This document shows, in pieces, positions 1-8,459 of a stretch of 34,024 bases of DNA. The stretch is from Betaproteobacteria bacterium. Its GTDB lineage: Bacteria; Pseudomonadota; Gammaproteobacteria; Burkholderiales; SG8-39. Below the pieces are notes generated by a model, which worked only from the letters and a program-made list of their open reading frames with translations, ran no database searches and was not told the DNA's origin. The stretch spans positions 1 through 34,024 of the forward strand of contig JAOUIL010000031.1 of the NCBI GenBank assembly GCA_029883975.1. Direction: 5' to 3'. Position 1 is the stretch's first letter, and each line of letters starts with the position of its first letter. The position numbers were made by a program, and so were the translations under genes.

Positions 1-2
1 GC

Positions 3-125
3 GTCGTCGTCGTGCTCTTCTTCGATCGCAAGAGCGCTTTCGAGGAGCGCTTGCTGGGCGCGCGCTTTGCGGAGTACGCCGGTTACGCGCAACGCGTGCG
101 CAAGCTGCTGCCGTGGATCTACTGA
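3..125 (+). CDS. ICMT/PEMT-like membrane methyltransferase, C-terminal end (partial)
   Basis: Only the last 40 codons are present; the gene enters from the left edge and stops at TGA 123-125. The fragment has a hydrophobic run (VVVVLFF) followed by a charged DRKSAFEERLLG stretch, an AEYAGYAQRVRK segment and the ending LPWIY. This is the layout of the C-terminus of isoprenylcysteine carboxyl methyltransferase / phospholipid methyltransferase family proteins, where the last membrane segment is followed by an E-E-x-x-L...F...Y..Y...V...P motif. The family methylates lipids or prenyl-cysteines at the membrane using SAM; the substrate here cannot be told. The next gene starts 15 bp downstream with its own strong ribosome site, so the two may be co-transcribed. 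The family call is inferred from a short tail. Confidence 0.6.
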   Translation, partial: VVVVLFFDRKSAFEERLLGARFAEYAGYAQRVRKLLPWIY

Positions 126-140
126 CCGAAAGGAGTTCCC

Positions 141-623
141 GTGACGGAAGCAAGCGGCTTCACCATCCACCTCGAGCAGGAAGAAGGCTTCGACTTTCGC
201 GTGAAGTTCGACTGGCCGGACAACCCCGATCTGCTGCTCGACGAGCCCGAGCCGCTCGGCCACCGTCACGGGCCCAACGCGGCGCGCCTGGTCGCGGCCG
301 CAGTCGGCAACTGCCTTTCGGCGAGCCTGCTCTTCTGCCTGAAGACCAAGTTCAAGCAGAACCCCGGGCCCTTGCGCGCCCGCGTCACCGGGCAGCTCGC
401 GCGCAATGAGCGCGGGCGCATCCGCATCGGCGGCCTCGCCGTGCGCATCGAGCTTGCCGAGAGCGCCGAGGCCCTGCAGCACCTGGCGCGCTGCATGGAG
501 CAGTTCGAGGATTTCTGCGTGGTCACCGAGAGCATCCGCCACGGCGTTCCGGTGGACGTCGAGGTGGTGGATGCGTCCGGCCGCACGCTGCACGAGCGCA
601 GGGAAGCCCGCGCGTTGACGTAG
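141..623 (+). CDS. OsmC-family protein
   Basis: 160 aa, near the usual OsmC/Ohr length. Start is GTG 141, chosen because AAAGGAG (129-135) lies 5 bases upstream. The N-terminal half forms the expected beta-rich region (FTIHLEQEEGFDFRVKFDW), followed by the helix carrying the first conserved cysteine in NCLSASLLFCL (about residues 57-67) and the C-terminal FEDFCVVTESIRHGVPV (about residues 122-138) with the second conserved cysteine. OsmC/Ohr proteins reduce organic hydroperoxides through this cysteine pair; many relatives have unknown substrates, so peroxidase activity is inferred. The stop codon (TAG 621-623) lies inside the FNR-type box that precedes phaC, so the end of this gene and the phaC promoter are physically merged. 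Confidence 0.85.
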   Translation: MTEASGFTIHLEQEEGFDFRVKFDWPDNPDLLLDEPEPLGHRHGPNAARLVAAAVGNCLSASLLFCLKTKFKQNPGPLRARVTGQLARNERGRIRIGGLAVRIELAESAEALQHLARCMEQFEDFCVVTESIRHGVPVDVEVVDASGRTLHERREARALT

Positions 624-628
624 GTCAA
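615..628. promoter_or_regulatory. FNR/ANR-type box upstream of phaC
   Basis: TTGACGTAGGTCAA, a perfect TTGA-N6-TCAA palindrome centred at 621.5. A class II site centred at -41.5 predicts a start site at 663, exactly the GTG of phaC. A weak -10 (TAAGGT, 650-655) sits at the expected place. The box overlaps the stop codon of the upstream OsmC gene. Confidence 0.75.
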
Positions 629-662
629 AGGGGTCCGCCGCCCCGCCGGTAAGGTACTGATC

Positions 663-2393
663 GTGAAGCGCGACGAGGATTTCGACGCCCCGGCCCTGAT
701 GGCGCTGGAGACCGACCGCATGGCGCACGCCTACGCGGCACGCGCCACCGCCGGGCTGTCGCCGGCGGCGCTCGCGCTCGCCTTCGGCGACTGGGCGATG
801 CACCTCGCCGCGGCGCCCGGCAAGCAGACCGAGCTGGCGCGCAAGGCGGCGCGCAAGTGGCTGCGATATGTCAATTATCTCGGCCGCGCGGCGCAGGGCA
901 GCGCGTGCCCGGACTGCATCGAGCCGCTGCCGCAGGACTCGCGCTTCCGCGGCGAGGCCTGGCACGCCTGGCCGTTCAACGCCGTCCAGCAGGGGTTCCT
1001 GCTCTGGCAGCAGTGGTGGTGGAACGCGACCACCGGCGTGCGCGGCGTCTCGCCGCACCACGAGGACATGGTGACCTTCACCGTGCGGCAGATGCTGGAC
1101 ATCTGGTCGCCGTCCAATTTTCCCTGGAGCAATCCCGAGGTGCTGCGCGCCGCCTGGCGGCAGGGCGGCCTGAACTTCGCCGCCGGCGCCGAGAACTTCC
1201 TCGAGGACTGGCGGCGCAGCGTGCTCGGCGAGCCGCCGGTGGGCACGGACGCCTTCGCGCCGGGGCGCGACGTGGCGGCCACGCCCGGCAAGGTCGTGAT
1301 GCGCAACCGCGTCGCCGAGCTGATCCAGTACGCGCCCGCTACGGCGCAGGTGCACCCCGAGCCGATCCTGATCGTGCCGGCGTGGATCATGAAGTACTAC
1401 GTCCTCGACCTCTCGCGGCACAACTCGCTCGTCAAGTTCCTGGTCGAGCGCGGCCACACGGTGTTCATGCTGTCCTGGAAGAACCCGACGCCGCAGGACC
1501 GCGACCTGACGATGGATCACTACCGGCGTCTGGGCGTGATGGCGGCGCTCGACGTGATCGGCCGTATCGCGCCGGAGCGGAAGGTGCACGCCGCGGGCTA
1601 CTGCCTGGGCGGCACGCTGCTCGCCATCGCGGCGGCGGCCATGGCGCGCGACGGCGACGAGCGCCTGGCGACGATCAGCCTGCTCGCGGCGCAGGTGGAC
1701 TTCGAGGAAGCGGGCGAGCTGACGCTGTTCATCGACGACAGCCAGGTGAGCCTGCTCGAGGACATGATGGCGGCGCAGGGCTACCTGGATACGCGCCAGA
1801 TGGCGGGCGCCTTCCAGCTGCTGCGCTCGAACGACCTGCTCTGGTCCAAGCGCGTGAAGGAGTACCTGATGGGCGCGCGCGCGTCGATGACCGACCTCAT
1901 GGCCTGGAACGCGGACGCGACGCGCATGCCCTACGCCATGCACAGCGAGTACCTGCGGCGGCTGTTCCTCAGGAACGACCTGACCGCCGGCCGCTACGAG
2001 GTGGACGGCCGGCCGGTGGCGCTCGCGGACCTGCGCGCGCCGCTGTTCGCGGTCGGCACGACGCACGACCACGTGGCGCCCTGGCGCTCGGTGTACAAGG
2101 CCGAGCTGCACACGCACGTCGACACGACTTTCCTGCTCACGAGCGGCGGGCACAACGCGGGCATCGTGAGCGAGCCGGGGCACAAGGGGCGCAGCTATCA
2201 GGTCGCCACGCGCGGCCGCGACGCGCCGCACCTCGATGCCGAGGCGTGGCTCGCGCAGACGCCGCGGCGCGACGGCTCGTGGTGGCCCGAGTGGCAGGGC
2301 TGGCTCGCCGCGCGCTCGGCCGCGCCGGCCGCGCCGCCGGCGATGGGCGCAGCGCTCGGCGAGGCGCCGGGCGAATACGTGATGCAACGCTGA
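663..2393 (+). CDS. phaC: Poly(3-hydroxyalkanoate) synthase, class I type
   Basis: 576 aa, a full-length class I PHA synthase that polymerises hydroxyacyl-CoA into intracellular granules. The lipase-like box GYCLGGT holds the nucleophile Cys314; Asp469 (THDHVAPW) and His497 (SGGHNAGIV) complete the Cys-Asp-His triad at spacings close to those of the Cupriavidus enzyme. The N-terminal region includes the conserved stretch around WPFNAVQQGF and the FNLLWSNPEV-like region (FPWSNPEVL). Start GTG 663 coincides with the start site predicted by the box at 615-628; only a partial AAGG (651-654) precedes it. In-frame ATG 699 is an alternative. A phasin-like gene and groEL follow at 20 and 12 bp, so this heads a three-gene unit that is probably induced under oxygen limitation. 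Confidence 0.94.
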   Translation: MKRDEDFDAPALMALETDRMAHAYAARATAGLSPAALALAFGDWAMHLAAAPGKQTELARKAARKWLRYVNYLGRAAQGSACPDCIEPLPQDSRFRGEAWHAWPFNAVQQGFLLWQQWWWNATTGVRGVSPHHEDMVTFTVRQMLDIWSPSNFPWSNPEVLRAAWRQGGLNFAAGAENFLEDWRRSVLGEPPVGTDAFAPGRDVAATPGKVVMRNRVAELIQYAPATAQVHPEPILIVPAWIMKYYVLDLSRHNSLVKFLVERGHTVFMLSWKNPTPQDRDLTMDHYRRLGVMAALDVIGRIAPERKVHAAGYCLGGTLLAIAAAAMARDGDERLATISLLAAQVDFEEAGELTLFIDDSQVSLLEDMMAAQGYLDTRQMAGAFQLLRSNDLLWSKRVKEYLMGARASMTDLMAWNADATRMPYAMHSEYLRRLFLRNDLTAGRYEVDGRPVALADLRAPLFAVGTTHDHVAPWRSVYKAELHTHVDTTFLLTSGGHNAGIVSEPGHKGRSYQVATRGRDAPHLDAEAWLAQTPRRDGSWWPEWQGWLAARSAAPAAPPAMGAALGEAPGEYVMQR

Positions 2394-2413
2394 GGGAACG
2401 CAAGGAGGACGAC

Positions 2414-2746
2414 ATGGCAACGACGACCGACAACACGGTGGTGCAGGCCTGGAAGAAACAGCTCGACATGACGATGCGCGTGACCGAGGCCATCATCGAA
2501 GGCTCGACGCGGATGCACGAGGTGCAGATCGAGGCGGCCACCGAGGCGCATGCCGACGCGGTGGCGACGCAGCAGTCGCTCGCTTCGGCGGCGAGCCCGG
2601 CGGACCTGCTGCGCATCCAGACCGAATGGCTGGCCGCCAACCAGAAGAAGTCCATGGAGTACTGGCGCCACCTGTACGAGGCGGCGGCCGAGACCAACGC
2701 GCGCGTCATGCGCTGCCTGGGCGGCGCGGCGCCCAAAGGCGATTGA
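2414..2746 (+). CDS. Phasin-like PHA granule-associated protein
   Basis: 110 aa, almost entirely helical and amphipathic, with a stretch (QKKSMEYWRHLYEAAAETNARV) typical of small phasins where a W/Y-rich turn is followed by a helix. Phasins coat PHA granules and influence their size and number. Start ATG 2414 is set by AAGGAGG at 2402-2408. The gene lies 20 bp after phaC and 12 bp before groEL on the same strand, and no promoter is visible between them. The family call depends on position after phaC and overall composition; sequence similarity among phasins is weak, so a generic helical protein is possible but less likely. Confidence 0.75.
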   Translation: MATTTDNTVVQAWKKQLDMTMRVTEAIIEGSTRMHEVQIEAATEAHADAVATQQSLASAASPADLLRIQTEWLAANQKKSMEYWRHLYEAAAETNARVMRCLGGAAPKGD

Positions 2747-2758
2747 GGGAGACGGACG

Positions 2759-4381
2759 ATGCCCGCCAAGCAGCTGCTGTTCGGAGCAACCGCCCACGCC
2801 AAGCTGGTGAAGGGCATGAACATCCTCGCCGACGCGGTGCGCGTCACGCTCGGCCCCAAGGCGCGCACCGTGGTGCTGGAGAAATCCTGGGGCGCGCCGA
2901 TGGTCATCAACTCCGGGGTGATCGTGGCCAAGGAGATCGAGCTCGCCGATCCCTTCGAGAACATGGGCGCGCAGATGGTGCGCGAGGTGGCGGCGAAGAC
3001 CTCGGAGGTGGCGGGGGACGGCACCACCACGGCGACGCTGCTCGCCGCGGGCATCGTCACCGAGGGCATGAAGTACGTCGCCGCGGGCATGAACCCGATG
3101 GACCTGAAGCGCGGCATCGACAAGGCGGTGGAAAGCGTGGTCGAGGAATTGAAGCGCCTGGCCAAGCCCTGTGCCACGCGCAAGGAGATCGCGCAGGTCG
3201 GCTCGATCTCGGCCAACAACGACGCCTCGATCGGCGAGATGATCGCCGAGGCGATGGAGAAAGTCGGCCGCGAAGGGGTGATCACGGTCGAGGACGGCAA
3301 GGGCCTCGCCAACGAGCTCGAGGTGGTCGAAGGCACGCAGTTCGACCGCGGGTTCCTCTCGCCCTACTTCATCAACAACCCGGAGAAGCAGAGCGTCGTG
3401 CTGGAAGACGTGCTCATCCTCCTGCACGACAAGAAGATCTCGAGCATCCGCGAGCTGCTGCCGCTCCTAGAGCACGTCGCCAAGGTGGGCAAGCCCTTGC
3501 TGGTCGTCGCCGAGGAAGTGGAAGGCGAGGCGCTGGCGACGCTGGTGGTGAACACGCTGCGCGGCGTCATCCGCTCCTGCGCCGTGAAGGCGCCGGGCTT
3601 CGGCGACCGCAGGAAAGCGATGCTGGAGGATCTCGCGGTGCTCACCGGCGGCATGGTGGTCGCGGAAGAAGCAGGCCTCACGCTGGAGAAGGCCGAGCCG
3701 ACGGTGCTCGGGCGCGCGCGGCGCGTGGAGATCGACAAGGACGACACCACCATCATCGGCGGCGCGGGCGATCCCAAGGCGATCGACGCGCGCGTGGCGC
3801 AGATCAAGCAGCAGGTCGAGGAAGCCACCAGCGACTACGACAAGGAAAAGCTGCAGGAGCGCGCCGCCAAGCTCTCCGGCGGCGTGGCGCTCATCCGCGT
3901 CGGCGCGGCGACCGAGACCGAGATGAAGGAAAGGAAAAGCCGCACCGAGGATGCGCTGCACGCGACGCGCGCCGCGGTCGAGGAGGGCGTGCTGCCGGGC
4001 GGGGGCGTCGCGCTGCTGCGCACGCGCGCGCGGGTGGGCCAGCTGCAGGGCGGCAACGCCGACCAGGATGCGGGCATCCGCATCGTGCTGCGCGCGCTCG
4101 AGGATCCGCTGCGCCAGATCGTCAGCAATGCGGGCGCGGAGCCCCCGGTAGTGCTGCAACGCGTCGTCGAGGGCGAAGGCAACTTCGGCTACAACGCGGC
4201 CACCGGCGAGTACGGCGACCTGGTCGCGATGGGGGTGCTCGACCCGTGCAAGGTGACGCGCACCGCGCTGCAGAACGCCGCGTCGATCGCCGGCCTGATC
4301 CTGACGACCGACTGCATGATCGCGCAGATGCCGCAGAAGGCGGCGGCGCCGATGGGTGGCGAGGCGGGAATGGCGGAGTAG
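2759..4381 (+). CDS. groEL: GroEL-type chaperonin, divergent paralog with Asp52 replaced by Ser
   Basis: 540 aa, co-linear with E. coli GroEL and recognisable end to end: AGDGTTTAT (Asp87), [43 protein letters not shown] (Asp398) and GGGVALLR. GroEL is the ATP-driven folding chamber. Two departures stand out. The ATP-site loop, normally TITKDGV, reads MVINSGV, so the Lys51-Asp52 pair is Asn-Ser; Asp52 acts with Asp398 in ATP hydrolysis in E. coli. The C-terminal Gly-Gly-Met tail is reduced to MGGEAGMAE. No groES lies beside it, so this is probably a secondary copy working with the housekeeping GroES. It is the third gene of the phaC unit and would share the phaC box. Stop TAG abuts the stop of the convergent gene. 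Confidence 0.93.
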   Translation: MPAKQLLFGATAHAKLVKGMNILADAVRVTLGPKARTVVLEKSWGAPMVINSGVIVAKEIELADPFENMGAQMVREVAAKTSEVAGDGTTTATLLAAGIVTEGMKYVAAGMNPMDLKRGIDKAVESVVEELKRLAKPCATRKEIAQVGSISANNDASIGEMIAEAMEKVGREGVITVEDGKGLANELEVVEGTQFDRGFLSPYFINNPEKQSVVLEDVLILLHDKKISSIRELLPLLEHVAKVGKPLLVVAEEVEGEALATLVVNTLRGVIRSCAVKAPGFGDRRKAMLEDLAVLTGGMVVAEEAGLTLEKAEPTVLGRARRVEIDKDDTTIIGGAGDPKAIDARVAQIKQQVEEATSDYDKEKLQERAAKLSGGVALIRVGAATETEMKERKSRTEDALHATRAAVEEGVLPGGGVALLRTRARVGQLQGGNADQDAGIRIVLRALEDPLRQIVSNAGAEPPVVLQRVVEGEGNFGYNAATGEYGDLVAMGVLDPCKVTRTALQNAASIAGLILTTDCMIAQMPQKAAAPMGGEAGMAE

Positions 4382-5890
4382 CTAGCCGGGCCCCGCGACC
4401 CACTCGAAGGTGGCGCGCACGTAGTCCTCGCCATGGCGTACCGCCTGCGTGGTGCGCAGGTAGCGCGACGCATCTCCTTGCTGCAGCTCGTAGACGCCGC
4501 CCGCGCTCCAGTGGTCCGAGGGTACGAGCAGGTTCGCCGGCTGCGCGCCGTCGCCGCCGTCGGCAAGGATCACGGCCTTCACGCCCGCCGTGCCGAACTG
4601 CCGCGCGACGGCCTCCGTGACGGCCCCGTCGTCGTACTTGCCGATCACTTCGCGCAGTTCTGTCGCGCGCGGCGCGCGGCTCAGCACCGCGATGTCCGCC
4701 TGCAGGCCGCCGTCCGCCCGCGGATGCATGCGGCGGATGAGCCCCGTCCAGCGCTCGCCGTCGCCCGTCGACAGCCCAAGCAGCGTGCCGCACTTCGCCC
4801 AGGCGCGGCTCGCCGGCGGCACCTCGACGCCGAGCTCGCTGCCGCCCTTGCCACGCACCTCCCAGGTCTCGGGCGGCTGCGGCGGACCCGCATAGTCCGC
4901 GAGCGACAGCCCGCCGGCCGCCTGCGCGGGCTGAGAAGCGTGCTGCCACACCTGCGCGTAGCCGTGCACGACCTCGAGCGAGCCCGAGGCGGGCGAGTGC
5001 TCGGGGGGCACGTAGGGGGCGTCTACGCGCCAGAAGGCGAGCAGGTGATTCACGGCGCCAAGCTGCACGCGCGGCGCGATGTCGTTGCCGAAAGCCCGGA
5101 AGTCAGCGGGCTTCGCCCCGCCGAACTGGCGCGCGATGCGCTCCAGGGACTCGTAGCCCATCCCGGGGCCGAAGTAGCGCGTCGTGTCCGGCAGCTCGCG
5201 CCCCCTCGCGCGCCGCGGCGGGTGCTCGGCCGCCGGCTCGTAGCAGAAGGGATTGTCGGCGACGCCGGGCTGGCGCAACGTGAACTCGGCGCCGAGGTGT
5301 TCGACGACGCGGTCGGCGACCTCGACCTGCTCCGGGGGCATCATGTCCGGCGCGCTCACGCGCAGCATCACGAGGCGCAGCAGCTCCTGCTCGACGGTGG
5401 TCGCCGCCCGGTGATCGGCCTGGGCGTGCACCGGGGTCGTCGCGAAGCCGGCCTTCTCGGCGCCCGCGTGGATGGCATAGGCCACGCGCCACAGCCGGCC
5501 CGGGACGGCGGCGTAGTGCACGAGATGGAGCTTCGCGAGCGCGCGGATCGCGCGCAGCGCACGCGCTGCGCCGAGCAGCGTGAGCGAAGCGCCGGCGGCC
5601 GCGCACAGCGCCTGCGTGAGCCGGGTCTGGTAGCCGAGGAGCGACGCCCACAGGACTTCCCGCCCGGCATGCGTTCCCGCGTGGGGAAAGAGGTACTGCG
5701 CGAGAAGCGCGGCGCACGGCGCGGCGCCGGTGTCCTGGAGCTGGCCGAGGGCACCGAGGCGCGCCTTGGGGTCCTGCGTGCCCGCGGCGGCCTCCAGCCG
5801 CGCGTTCAGGTCGACGAGCAGCGCCGAGGCCGGCCCGGTCTCGGCCGGCGCGCCGCCCGGCTTCCTGCCCCCATCCAGCAATTCCAGCAT
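4382..5890 (-). CDS. Conserved protein of unknown function, possible PilZ-like C-terminal barrel
   Basis: 502 aa, no signal peptide and no clear membrane span. Start ATG (5890) has a GGGAGG-type ribosome site. The first 200 residues are Ala/Leu-rich helices; the middle holds YFGPGMGYESLERIARQFGG and a region with DNPFCYEPA. The last 150 residues (WEVRGKGGSELGVEVP ... GLIRRMHPRADGGLQADIAVLSRAP) look like a beta-barrel of the kind seen in PilZ domains, with a short N-terminal RGKGG but no clean RxxxR plus D/NxSxxG pair, so cyclic-di-GMP binding cannot be claimed. A promoter is visible upstream (TTGCGG 5967-5962, 18 bp, TAGAAT 5943-5938). It converges on groEL with abutting stops. I do not recognise a named family. 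Confidence 0.7.
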   Translation of the reverse strand: MLELLDGGRKPGGAPAETGPASALLVDLNARLEAAAGTQDPKARLGALGQLQDTGAAPCAALLAQYLFPHAGTHAGREVLWASLLGYQTRLTQALCAAAGASLTLLGAARALRAIRALAKLHLVHYAAVPGRLWRVAYAIHAGAEKAGFATTPVHAQADHRAATTVEQELLRLVMLRVSAPDMMPPEQVEVADRVVEHLGAEFTLRQPGVADNPFCYEPAAEHPPRRARGRELPDTTRYFGPGMGYESLERIARQFGGAKPADFRAFGNDIAPRVQLGAVNHLLAFWRVDAPYVPPEHSPASGSLEVVHGYAQVWQHASQPAQAAGGLSLADYAGPPQPPETWEVRGKGGSELGVEVPPASRAWAKCGTLLGLSTGDGERWTGLIRRMHPRADGGLQADIAVLSRAPRATELREVIGKYDDGAVTEAVARQFGTAGVKAVILADGGDGAQPANLLVPSDHWSAGGVYELQQGDASRYLRTTQAVRHGEDYVRATFEWVAGPG

Positions 5891-5937
5891 CGGCGCCTCC
5901 CGCCGCTACGCACGCGCATCGAACATTGCGCGCGATC

Positions 5938-5967
5938 ATTCTAGACCCGCGTCGGCGGCGCCCGCAA
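5938..5967 (-). promoter_or_regulatory. Sigma70-like promoter for the minus-strand gene ending at 4382
   Basis: Read on the minus strand: -35 TTGCGG (5967-5962), an 18-bp spacer and -10 TAGAAT (5943-5938, five of six consensus bases). The start site would be near 5931, giving a leader of about 40 bases that includes the GGGAGG ribosome site in front of ATG 5890. Confidence 0.5.
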
Positions 5968-6042
5968 AAAAGGGATCCGCCGCCGAAGCGCAATCTGCGA
6001 GACGGCCGCGTGCGGCATGTCACCGGCCGGGGCGATTGCGCC

Positions 6043-6048
6043 GATAAT
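6043..6048 (+). promoter_or_regulatory. -10 element (GATAAT) abutting the ABC ATPase start codon
   Basis: GATAAT matches five of six bases of the -10 consensus. Its last base is 10 bases from ATG 6058, so transcription would begin only about 3 bases before the start codon. No Shine-Dalgarno lies between. No good -35 hexamer is visible 16-18 bp upstream. Confidence 0.45.
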
Positions 6049-6057
6049 CCGGTCCGG

Positions 6058-7131
6058 ATGTCCGAGATCGACCTGCAGGCGGTGTCCAAGCACTACGGCG
6101 CGGTGCGCGCCGTGGACCGGATCAGCCTGCGCGCCGCGGAAGGCAAGTTCCTCGTGCTGCTCGGCCCTTCGGGCTGCGGCAAGTCCACGGTGCTGCGCCT
6201 CATCGCCGGGCTGGAGGACGTGACGCGCGGCAGGATCCTGATCGGCGGGCGCGACGTCACGCGCCTGGATCCCGACAAGCGCCGCATCTCCATGGTGTTC
6301 CAGTCCTACGCGCTCTTTCCGCACCTCACGGTGGCCGAGAACATCGTCTTCGGCCTGAAGGTGCGGCGCACGCCGGCGGCCGAGCGCGGCGAGCGGCTGG
6401 CGCGCGTCGCGGAGCTCGTCGGCCTCACCGAGCAGCTGGCGCGCAAGCCCGCGCAGCTCTCCGGCGGCCAGCGCCAGCGCGTCGCTCTGGCGCGCGCCAT
6501 CGTCGCCGAGAACCGGATCTGCCTGATGGACGAGCCGCTGTCGAACCTCGACGCGCAGCTGCGCCACGGCATGCGCGTCGAGATCCGCGCTCTGCAGCAG
6601 CGCCTGGGCATGACCGTGGTGTACGTGACGCACGATCAGGTCGAGGCCATGAGCATGGCCGACCGCGTGATCCTGATGCGCGAGGGGCGCATCGAGCAGG
6701 AGGGCACGCCGGAAGAGCTGTACGCCAGGCCCGCGAGCACGTTCGCCGCGCGCTTCATCGGCACGCCGTCCATGAACCTCGTCGCGCTCGAGGACGGCGC
6801 TGGCGGCGCGGTGATCCGCGGCGCGCCGGCCAGCACCGTGCTTCCCGGGGGCGGCGCGGGGCGCATTCTCGGGCTGCGCCCCGAGCACATCCGCCTGGTC
6901 GGCGCGGGCGGGGTTCCGGGCGTGGTATCGAATGCCGAGTACCACGGGGCGGACACCATCCTCACCGTGCAGGTCGGCGCGGAGTCGCTGCTCGCGCGCG
7001 CGCCGGGCCGGGTGGAGCTCGGCGAGGGTGCCGCGGTGCGGCTGGGCTGGGAGCCGGGGGACATGCATCTCTTCGACGCCGCGAGCGGCGCGCGGATTGA
7101 TCTGCGTCAAGACGCGCTGCAGCCGGCGTAA
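6058..7131 (+). CDS. ugpC: ABC transporter ATPase, UgpC/MalK (CUT1) type
   Basis: 357 aa. Motifs in order: Walker A GPSGCGKST, Q-loop in MVFQSYALFPH, signature LSGGQRQRVALARA, Walker B ICLMDEPLSNLDAQ and the switch His in YVTHDQVEAMSMAD. The C-terminal 120 residues (LRPEHIRLV ... GADTILTVQV) form the regulatory OB/TOBE-type domain of MalK-like subunits. Two such subunits power the UgpA/UgpE permease. Start ATG 6058 was preferred over upstream in-frame ATG 5926 because family homology begins here (MSEIDLQAVSKHYG) and GATAAT sits just in front. It leads a binding protein and two permease genes. G3P specificity is inferred from the neighbouring UgpB-like protein and the gpsA/glpK context; sugar transport remains possible. 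Confidence 0.9.
   Translation: MSEIDLQAVSKHYGAVRAVDRISLRAAEGKFLVLLGPSGCGKSTVLRLIAGLEDVTRGRILIGGRDVTRLDPDKRRISMVFQSYALFPHLTVAENIVFGLKVRRTPAAERGERLARVAELVGLTEQLARKPAQLSGGQRQRVALARAIVAENRICLMDEPLSNLDAQLRHGMRVEIRALQQRLGMTVVYVTHDQVEAMSMADRVILMREGRIEQEGTPEELYARPASTFAARFIGTPSMNLVALEDGAGGAVIRGAPASTVLPGGGAGRILGLRPEHIRLVGAGGVPGVVSNAEYHGADTILTVQVGAESLLARAPGRVELGEGAAVRLGWEPGDMHLFDAASGARIDLRQDALQPA
7097..7110. promoter_or_regulatory. FNR/ANR-type box before the ugpB-like gene
   Basis: TTGATCTGCGTCAA, perfect TTGA-N6-TCAA, centred at 7103.5. It lies inside the last codons of the ATPase gene (Asp-Leu-Arg-Gln), so coding coincidence must be considered. A class II start site would be near 7145, 36 bases before ATG 7181, and GAGACT (7133-7138) would be a poor -10. 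It could allow the binding protein to be made in excess under low oxygen. Confidence 0.5.
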
Positions 7132-7180
7132 CGAGACTGCAAGAGAATCGGATTAACGTGAACGACCAACGGAGGACACC

Positions 7181-8455
7181 ATGAGACCACTATTTGCACT
7201 TCTCGCCGCCGCGCTGCTCGCGGCCACCGCCCCGGCGCGCGCCGATACCGAGCTTACCTTCTACTACCCGATCGCCGTCGGCGGGCCGCTCACCAAGGTG
7301 ATCGACGGCTACGCGCGCGACTTCGAGAAGGAGAATCCCGGCATCAAGATCAACCCGATCTACGCCGGCAACTACGACGACGCGCGCATCAAGGCGCTCG
7401 CCGCGTTGAAGGCCGGCCAGCCGGCGCAGATCTCGGTGCTCTACTCCATCGACCTGTACGAGCTGATCGAGCAGGACGTGATCGTGCCCTGGGACGACGT
7501 TGCCAGCACCGCCGAGGAAAAGGCGTGGCTCAAGGCCTTCTACCCGTCGCTGATGATGAACGGCATCTACAAGGGCAAGGTCTACGGCATCCCGTTCCAG
7601 CGCTCGACCATCGTGCTGTACTGGAACAAGGATGCGTTCAAGCAGGCAGGGCTGAATCCGGAGCAGCCGCCCGCCAACTGGAAGGAAATGGCGCAGATGG
7701 CCGGCAAGCTGGTGCAGAAGGACGCCGGCGGCAACGTGACGCGCTGGGGCGTGATGGTGCCCTCCACCGGCTACCCGTACTGGATGTTCCAGGCCTTCGC
7801 GCGCCAGAACGGCCACGACCTGATGAACAAGGACGGCAACCGCACCAACTACGGGAATCCGGACGTGATCGCCGCGCTGCAGTACTGGCGCGACCTGGGC
7901 GCCAAGCACAAGGTGATGCCCGAGGGCACGGTCGAGTGGGGCACGCTGCGCCAGCAGTTCACCGAAGGCAAGACGGCGATGATGTGGCATACCACGGGCA
8001 ACCTGACCGCCGTGAAGAACAGCGCCAAGTTCCCCTTCGGCGTCGCCATGCTCCCGGCCTCCAAGCAGCGCGGCTCGCCCACTGGCGGCGGCAACTTCTA
8101 CATGTTCAAGAAGACCACGCCCGAGGAGCGCAAGGCCGCGCTCACGTTCGTCAAATGGATGACCACGCCCGAGCGCGCCGCCGACTGGAGCATGGCCACC
8201 GGCTACGTCGCCGTGCGGCCCGAAGCCTACGACACGGCGGCGCTCAAGGCCTACGCCAAGGACTTCCCGCAGGCGGTGGTGGCGCGCGACCAGTTCAAGT
8301 ACGCGACCGCCGAGCTCGCGACCTTCCAGACCGGGCGCGTGAGGAAGCTGCTCGACGACGCGATCCAGGCGGCGCTCACCGGGCAGAAGACGCCCGCGGC
8401 GGCGCTGAAGGCGGCGCAAGGCGAGGCCGACAGGCTGCTCAAGCCGTACCGCTAG
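7181..8455 (+). CDS. ugpB: ABC transporter periplasmic binding protein, UgpB-like
   Basis: 424 aa. A signal peptide is clear (MRPLFALLAAALLAATAPARA, cleavage near residue 21). The mature protein has the cluster B binding-protein layout: an N-terminal lobe with YAGNYDDARIKALAALKAG, then LYWNKDAFKQAGLNPEQPPANW, which closely matches UgpB, a GGGNFYMF segment and a C-terminal helix with GQKTPAAALKAAQGEADRLL. Family knowledge: UgpB binds sn-glycerol-3-phosphate or glycerophosphocholine in the periplasm. GGAGGA precedes the ATG. The ligand is inferred from similarity and the gpsA/glpK neighbourhood. Permease genes follow at 4 bp and then with a 4-base overlap. Confidence 0.88.
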   Translation: MRPLFALLAAALLAATAPARADTELTFYYPIAVGGPLTKVIDGYARDFEKENPGIKINPIYAGNYDDARIKALAALKAGQPAQISVLYSIDLYELIEQDVIVPWDDVASTAEEKAWLKAFYPSLMMNGIYKGKVYGIPFQRSTIVLYWNKDAFKQAGLNPEQPPANWKEMAQMAGKLVQKDAGGNVTRWGVMVPSTGYPYWMFQAFARQNGHDLMNKDGNRTNYGNPDVIAALQYWRDLGAKHKVMPEGTVEWGTLRQQFTEGKTAMMWHTTGNLTAVKNSAKFPFGVAMLPASKQRGSPTGGGNFYMFKKTTPEERKAALTFVKWMTTPERAADWSMATGYVAVRPEAYDTAALKAYAKDFPQAVVARDQFKYATAELATFQTGRVRKLLDDAIQAALTGQKTPAAALKAAQGEADRLLKPYR

Positions 8456-8459
8456 CGCG

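Noticed and set aside
663..2746. Long overlapping reading frames on both strands across phaC and many other genes
   Set aside because: At this G+C content stop codons are rare, so shadow frames hundreds of codons long are expected. Their translations are Arg/Ala/Gly-rich and lack domain motifs.
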